DNA of 39,033 nt, from NCBI GenBank assembly GCA_001724175.1, contig MEDT01000076.1, forward strand, positions 8,619 through 47,651, read 5' to 3'. The stretch is from Cytophagaceae bacterium SCN 52-12 (GTDB lineage Bacteria > Bacteroidota > Bacteroidia > Cytophagales > Spirosomataceae). The translations under genes were made by a program, and so were the position numbers. This document shows, piece after piece, positions 34,908 through 39,033 of the stretch; the first letter of the stretch is position 1, and each line of letters begins with the position of its first letter. The notes under the pieces were generated by a model. It was not told where the DNA came from, searched no databases, and saw only the letters and a program-made list of their open reading frames with translations.

Positions 34908-36008
34908 CTACCGGCTTTCCGTTTTTTCGTCCTGCGGCGCATTGTTGCTCCAGAATGAAGCGAGCACCGATGCGGTGAAGCCCATAAGAGGACCGCAAAT
35001 GGCAGAAGCGAGCCCGACGGTGGCTATTTTGCCTATCACTTTGGCAATGCCCGACACCATGCCGGCATTCTGCATGCCTGTCGCAATAGCGATCGTACGG
35101 CAATCTCTTTCCTGCAGCTTAAACAATTTTCCCGCCCAGTAGCCGAAGAAATAGCCCAGTACATTGTGCAGAAAAACAGCCATCAGCAACAAAAAGCCTA
35201 TGTTCAGAATGCTTTCTCTCCCGGCGGAAATGATAATTGCCACGATCAGCGCGATGCCGAACATAGAGACGTAAGGCATGATGTCCTGCAGCCATTTGGC
35301 TTTACCGCTGGTGAGCTTGTTAAAGATGAGCCCGGCCGCAATCGGGAGCAGTACGATCTTGACCATTCCCCACATCATGCCGAGCACGTCGATCTCTATA
35401 TAGCCGCCCGCGAAGAGCCTCATCAAGAGCGGGATAAGCACAGGGGCGATGAGGGTAGTGATCGACGTAACGGTAATAGCAAGGGCTACATTGGCTTTGG
35501 CCAGGTAGCTGAAAAGGCTGGCGGTGACGGAAGTCGGGGCGCAGCCAAGCAGGATGAGCCCGGCGGCGATCTCATCTTCGAACCCGATCAGCCGGGCCAG
35601 TATGAAACCTAAAACGGGCATGATGGTATACTGGGCGATGACCCCTATTATGACCGATTTAGGCGCCCTTGAAAGCTCTACGAAATCTTTGATGCCCATC
35701 GAGCAGCCGGTTCCGAACATGATGAGCTGGATCAGCGGCGTAATCAGGACGGCGGTTTCAAAGCCGTTCCACTCCAGGAAGAGCCAGGGATAGTAAAGCG
35801 CGGTGATGGTGACGCTTAGGATAAATACCGTGAAGGCAAGGCCTTTCAGAGCCGGGATCCCCCTGAACGATATCGAAAGGAAGATCATTCCCGCTACGAA
35901 AAACGGGCCTGCATCTGAAATCCCGCTGGTAACAGCCTTGTAGGCTGTTACCAGAAGAAACGTAATCGCCAGGTATAAAACTATGCGATAGGCGCGGGAT
36001 TGGTTCAA
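34908..36008 (-). CDS. bile acid:sodium symporter (BASS/SBF) family transporter
   Basis: This is an inner-membrane transporter of 366 aa with about 9-10 hydrophobic segments. Motifs such as PLIQLIMFGTGCSMGIKDF and GCAPTSVTASLFSYLAKAN (with a negatively charged or polar cation site) fit the SBF family, which imports organic anions with sodium. In this operon it may carry an acidic product into the cytoplasm. The start appears to be TTG at 36008: no in-frame ATG lies between it and a stop codon at 36060, which is also the stop of the upstream gene, and the first membrane segment begins soon after. A later ATG would remove that segment. Confidence 0.87.
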   Translation of the reverse strand: MNQSRAYRIVLYLAITFLLVTAYKAVTSGISDAGPFFVAGMIFLSISFRGIPALKGLAFTVFILSVTITALYYPWLFLEWNGFETAVLITPLIQLIMFGTGCSMGIKDFVELSRAPKSVIIGVIAQYTIMPVLGFILARLIGFEDEIAAGLILLGCAPTSVTASLFSYLAKANVALAITVTSITTLIAPVLIPLLMRLFAGGYIEIDVLGMMWGMVKIVLLPIAAGLIFNKLTSGKAKWLQDIMPYVSMFGIALIVAIIISAGRESILNIGFLLLMAVFLHNVLGYFFGYWAGKLFKLQERDCRTIAIATGMQNAGMVSGIAKVIGKIATVGLASAICGPLMGFTASVLASFWSNNAPQDEKTESR

Positions 36009-36059
36009 GGAGCGGGAATAGTTAAAAGGGTTTAGAAATAAATATCGTTGAATGCCTTG

Positions 36060-37016
36060 TCAGTGAGCAAATTGCTTCCACTCCCGGCCTGGCGTATCGG
36101 TTCTGAATTTTTCCACGTTCCCCTTGTCCTGGATGGTTACGTAGATGGTTTGACCATCGGGCCCGCCAAAAGCCAGGTTGCTGGGCATTTTGCCGTTCAT
36201 GATCACTTCCCTTACCAGGGTTCCGTCGGGGGCGACAATAGCGACGGTGCCTTTACCGTGCCGGGTGATGTAGAGATTGCCGTTTTGATCGCACCGCATC
36301 CCGTCCATTCCGAAATCGGGGAACTCGATCAGGAGCCTCTTGTTGCTGATGTTGCCTTCGGGAGAGAGGTCATATGCCCAAACCTTTCGCTGTACGCTTT
36401 CGTTGACATACAGGATGTCGTTGCCCGGGCTTACTTCAATCCCGTTGGTAGTGCCCATATTTTCTTCCAGCAATGTAACGGTGCCGTCGGTATCGATCCG
36501 CCAGATGTTGCCGGTTCCTTCTTTCCAGTTCGGATCGCTGGCATACAGCCTGTCGCGGTTGTCTATGGCTATGTCGTTCGGCTGGTTCATCCTGGCTTCA
36601 TGCGCATAGACCGAAATGGCTTTGGTCGCCATATCTACTTTTAGAATATTGTGCTGCGGATAATCGGCTATCAGCATTTCTCCCCTGCTGTTGAACCTGA
36701 TCCCGTTTCCTACGCTTCCTTCGGGCAGCTCTACGAAAATCCCGGCCTCTCCCGAATCGGTCACCATCCCGATGGTACCGGATTTTTCAAAATTGACGGC
36801 ATAAAGTATTCCTTTCGAATCCACGGCGGGGCCCTCTGCTCCCGATGTAAAGCTGTTGGTGTCGGTAACGACGGTTGCTGTAAACATTTCGGTTTCTGAT
36901 TGATTTTCTTTTCCGGAATTGGAAGAGCAGGATAATGTGCCCATGGCTGCCAGCGCCACAGCGGCGAAGGCAGAGGTTCTGATCGTTTTTTCTCCGGAGA
37001 GCAGGGATGCAGTCAT
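36060..37016 (-). CDS. SMP-30/gluconolactonase/LRE-family lipoprotein
   Basis: This is a six-bladed propeller of the SMP-30 family, whose known members open sugar lactones with a divalent metal. With the ATG at 37016 the product is about 318 aa and starts with a lipoprotein signal ending GTLSC, with the mature cysteine near residue 30. Metal-ligand regions are visible as EGPAVDSKG, TNGIEVSPGND and DGMRCDQNGN. A start at 37085 would overlap the preceding gene and bury the signal, so it is rejected. It begins 7 bp after the CBM9-like gene. Lactonase activity would pair naturally with the dehydrogenase-cytochrome fusion at the end of this operon. Confidence 0.85.
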   Translation of the reverse strand: MTASLLSGEKTIRTSAFAAVALAAMGTLSCSSNSGKENQSETEMFTATVVTDTNSFTSGAEGPAVDSKGILYAVNFEKSGTIGMVTDSGEAGIFVELPEGSVGNGIRFNSRGEMLIADYPQHNILKVDMATKAISVYAHEARMNQPNDIAIDNRDRLYASDPNWKEGTGNIWRIDTDGTVTLLEENMGTTNGIEVSPGNDILYVNESVQRKVWAYDLSPEGNISNKRLLIEFPDFGMDGMRCDQNGNLYITRHGKGTVAIVAPDGTLVREVIMNGKMPSNLAFGGPDGQTIYVTIQDKGNVEKFRTDTPGREWKQFAH

Positions 37017-37023
37017 TGATTTG

Positions 37024-37770
37024 TCATTTGAATTCCAGCGTTCCAAAAAACTGAGGTAAATGAAAGTTGGGTTTAGGAAAGTCAACAGGCGCCCATGTAA
37101 ACCAGTGCGGGTTGCTGGTCCTGCTGCCTGTTTTGTAAAAATTGGCGCGCCATCTGGCGCCGGGTTGAGGAATAGTCACATCTGAAAATTTTTCAAGCAT
37201 TGCGTACGGTACGCGGCACTCAATGGTCCACTCGGTCGGCCCCGGTATTTCCGGGTCTACTACCGAAGGCAGGGAATGCGCGATCTCGATTTTGCTTATG
37301 CTCAGGCTGTCCAGTTTCGTAAAATCCGTCCAGGGTTTGGTAACATAGAAGATAAGGGGAGTGCCCCCGGCATTGATCTCCAGGTTGAAGTAGTGCAGGG
37401 GCTGCTTCTCGTCCGGCGAAAAAAAGAATTCCACACAGGAATCGCCGGAGACATTTCCGTTGTATTCCGTTACGGTACTTTTAACGAAGCGGTCGGCTAC
37501 TTTAAAGATCAGGTAAAGATTGTCCCGGTCATAGGCGAGCTTTGCTTCCGTCACAGGCGTAAATCCGGGCAGCTTCCCCATGGGATTGGCCACACGGATC
37601 CCCGGAATTTTTTTCCATTCCTTCTTGTCCCAGCGCCCGTCTACGGGGATTGGCTTACCCGTACGATGCACCTGGTAGGAAGCCTGGCCCATAGCTGGCC
37701 TGAGGTATGCGGAGCATCCGAACAACAGTACGAAAAACAAACACCGGCTTTTCAAGAGGCATTTTGTCAT
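37024..37770 (-). CDS. exported CBM9-like (carbohydrate-binding family 9) protein
   Basis: This protein of about 248 aa has a signal peptide (hydrophobic LFFVLLFGCSAYL, cleavage near AMGQA) followed by a single CBM9-like beta-sandwich. The start IPVDGRWDKKEWKKI, the KLAYDRDNLYLIFKV strand, the SCVEFFFSPD segment and the late WRANFYKTG element are family hallmarks. It probably binds a sugar end or acts as an uncharacterised periplasmic or surface binding protein. The ATG at 37770 is chosen over a TTG at 37782. It is the first gene of operon B, with a candidate -7 element 84 bp upstream. Confidence 0.86.
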   Translation of the reverse strand: MTKCLLKSRCLFFVLLFGCSAYLRPAMGQASYQVHRTGKPIPVDGRWDKKEWKKIPGIRVANPMGKLPGFTPVTEAKLAYDRDNLYLIFKVADRFVKSTVTEYNGNVSGDSCVEFFFSPDEKQPLHYFNLEINAGGTPLIFYVTKPWTDFTKLDSLSISKIEIAHSLPSVVDPEIPGPTEWTIECRVPYAMLEKFSDVTIPQPGARWRANFYKTGSRTSNPHWFTWAPVDFPKPNFHLPQFFGTLEFK

Positions 37771-37853
37771 AGGGCAGCTCAATCGTCAGGCTGAATCTTC
37801 GGTTGCAGCGCTCTCAAGCTGCAAGGTAAATATTTTGCAGATGAGCGTCAAAG

Positions 37854-37861
37854 CAAAATTA
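37854..37861 (-). promoter_or_regulatory. candidate -7 element of operon B
   Basis: The minus strand reads TAATTTTG, matching TAnnTTTG, 84 bp upstream of the CBM9-like ATG. An inverted repeat CTGCAA-N10-TTGCAG (37819-37840) lies between it and the gene. No -33 element is evident. Confidence 0.4.
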
Positions 37862-37901
37862 AATTTTATGAATGCCCTGACCTTCTATTTTCGTTCGCAT
37901 T

Positions 37902-37939
37902 TATGATACTATTTTTTGCAGGTAGTGCGAAGTATCATA
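37902..37939. repeat. inverted repeat downstream of the glycoside-hydrolase-like gene
   Basis: TATGATACT (37902-37910) and AGTATCATA (37931-37939) are perfect 9-bp complements separated by 20 bp, 17 bp past the stop codon of the upstream gene. No T-tract follows on the transcribed side. It may be a weak terminator or an operator for operon B. Confidence 0.4.
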
Positions 37940-37955
37940 TCAATTTTTGCCGCAG

Positions 37956-39033
37956 CTATTTGCCGAGCCTGTACAGCCTGCCTTCTCCGGGCAGCAGATC
38001 AATTGTAATCGTTTTACCGACATTGTCGTAGCTCGTCTTACCAGGATTGCCGTCTGTTTTTGATATTTCCATCACTTCTTTTACCGGTGTTGTCAGTTTC
38101 ACCTCTAATTGGCTGGGTTTCAGAAAAGACCGGTTGGTTATCATCAGATACTCTTTCTTAGAGTTTTTGTCTGTCAGCCTGCTGAGGATTACTTCGGCTT
38201 TTTTATCTGTAACCCGGGCGATAAAATCTGCGGGGGGCGGTTGCGTCCCGGTCCATAGACTGTCGCCGCAATGGTAAACCTCCAGGGCATCGAGGTGAAT
38301 CAGCGTCTTGCCCAGCTGTTTCATTTCGGAGTTTAGCTGCCTGAACGGCTCGTACATATCTGTTTTAACCCCTACGGAATCTATTATACTTTTGTACATT
38401 CTCAGTTCTTCGGTCAGGTTATCCCGGGTATAGTAGGGGTACCACACAGCATTTTTTATGCCGTAGGCAAGGTTGGAGTATACATTCATCCGGAGCTCAT
38501 CGGCGTTCGGCCGGCGCAATTCTACCGTGCCATTGAAGCCCATCCCGAAAGATTGAAGGCATGAAGATGTCTTCAGGTCGTATTTCAGTCCGACCCTCCG
38601 AATGATTTCCAGGTTATTGAAATAGGTTTTTTCCAGCTGGTCTCCGCGTTTGAAGGGATAGTTGTCAAATGCAAGGTATTCAATATTCTCCCTGCCGGCG
38701 CCTTCCACATATCTTTTCAAAAAACTGTGCTCGTAATCTTCCTTCCCATCAATGGCCCAGTCAGGGAGATGATTGAGGTAGGCGTCTTTTGCGGGATCAA
38801 GCCTTTTTACTTTCAGCATCAATTCCACTGCCGACCGGAGCCGCGAAGTGTCAGGCTCATCTGTGATGTAATATCCGGCCAGAGCAGGGTGGTCTTTGAA
38901 ATCGTTTACCATTTCGGCTATCTTCCCGTCTCCCTGTCCGATCCTGCTGTCGAAGACGTACACTTTCAATCCGTGCCTGAGGGCCATATCGAGAGTTTCC
39001 AGGTTCCCCTCGCGGTCGGCGCTGAGGCCAGGG
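37956..39033 (-). CDS. partial glycoside-hydrolase-like TIM-barrel protein, 5' end outside the window
   Basis: The frame stays open to the window edge, so the first visible ATG (38987) is probably internal: upstream codons read NLETLDMALRHGLKVYVFD, a normal barrel strand. The visible 359 codons show ALAGYYITDEPDTSRL, with a DEP motif typical of the acid/base glutamate in clan-A-type barrels, further strand ends such as YLAFDNYPF and NAVWYPYYT, and a C-terminal beta-sandwich ending GEGRLYRLGK. The family cannot be named with confidence; a GH42- or beta-galactosidase-like enzyme is possible. A separate candidate promoter follows it, so it may be a distinct unit from operon B. Confidence 0.7.
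   Translation of the reverse strand, partial: PGLSADREGNLETLDMALRHGLKVYVFDSRIGQGDGKIAEMVNDFKDHPALAGYYITDEPDTSRLRSAVELMLKVKRLDPAKDAYLNHLPDWAIDGKEDYEHSFLKRYVEGAGRENIEYLAFDNYPFKRGDQLEKTYFNNLEIIRRVGLKYDLKTSSCLQSFGMGFNGTVELRRPNADELRMNVYSNLAYGIKNAVWYPYYTRDNLTEELRMYKSIIDSVGVKTDMYEPFRQLNSEMKQLGKTLIHLDALEVYHCGDSLWTGTQPPPADFIARVTDKKAEVILSRLTDKNSKKEYLMITNRSFLKPSQLEVKLTTPVKEVMEISKTDGNPGKTSYDNVGKTITIDLLPGEGRLYRLGK

Noticed and set aside
5090-39033. CRISPR arrays, insertion sequences, tRNA or rRNA genes
   Set aside because: No regularly spaced identical repeats, transposase frames, terminal inverted repeats or RNA-gene sequences were recognised by eye. The heptad arrays are too short and degenerate to be CRISPR.

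Overview
The window looks like chromosome of a Bacteroidota member, most likely a Cytophagales bacterium of the Dyadobacter/Spirosoma kind. The evidence is two SusC/SusD outer-membrane import pairs, Bacteroidota-type -7 elements (TAnnTTTG) in place of sigma70 boxes, AT-rich leaders without Shine-Dalgarno sequences, a bifunctional aspartokinase/homoserine dehydrogenase, and several Tat- or Sec-exported catabolic enzymes. The genus is inferred. Every gene except one AraC regulator lies on the minus strand, so transcription runs from high to low coordinates.

Layout, left to right. 32-5089 is a SusC/SusD pair, downstream of a 421-bp spacer that holds a 16-bp LacI-type palindrome, a long hairpin and a strong bidirectional terminator. 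5511-9347 is thrA-thrB followed by a HesB/IscA-type Fe-S protein; thrC is not present. 9597-13065 holds a small predicted outer-membrane barrel protein and valS. 13221-14120 is the AraC regulator, divergent from valS and convergent with the next operon.

14115-21608 is operon A, transcribed ridA, 3-hydroxyacyl-CoA dehydrogenase-like, FHS-type MFS transporter, class III aminotransferase, a second dehydrogenase paralogue that has lost catalytic residues, M19 dipeptidase, neutral-ceramidase-like hydrolase. Apart from the transporter, none of its products has a signal peptide. 21799-26532 is a second SusC/SusD pair bounded by a terminator. 26812-37770 is operon B, transcribed CBM9-like protein, SMP-30 lactonase-like lipoprotein, BASS-type transporter, exported RidA, gamma-glutamyltransferase-like Ntn hydrolase, Tat-exported protein of unknown function, Tat-exported SelA/DgaE-like PLP enzyme, exported COG3964 amidohydrolase, and a sorbosone-dehydrogenase/cytochrome c fusion. 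Most of its products carry Sec, lipoprotein or Tat signals. At the right edge is a glycoside-hydrolase-like gene cut by the window end.

The main point of interest is the locus from about 13.2 to 39 kb. It appears divided by compartment: SusCD imports a substrate across the outer membrane, operon B modifies it in the periplasm, transporters move it inward, and operon A finishes in the cytoplasm. Each half has its own RidA and its own PLP enzyme. The periplasmic half contains candidates for sugar oxidation (PQQ-type propeller plus cytochrome c), lactone opening (SMP-30), deacylation (amidohydrolase), PLP-dependent ammonia elimination (DgaE-like) and imine hydrolysis (RidA). This suggests an extracytoplasmic, non-phosphorylated route for an amino sugar acid or similar amine. 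The substrate is inferred and untested. Other items worth attention are degenerate 7-bp tandem repeats just upstream of four start codons, and a GGT-family protein lacking the usual glutamate-binding residues.
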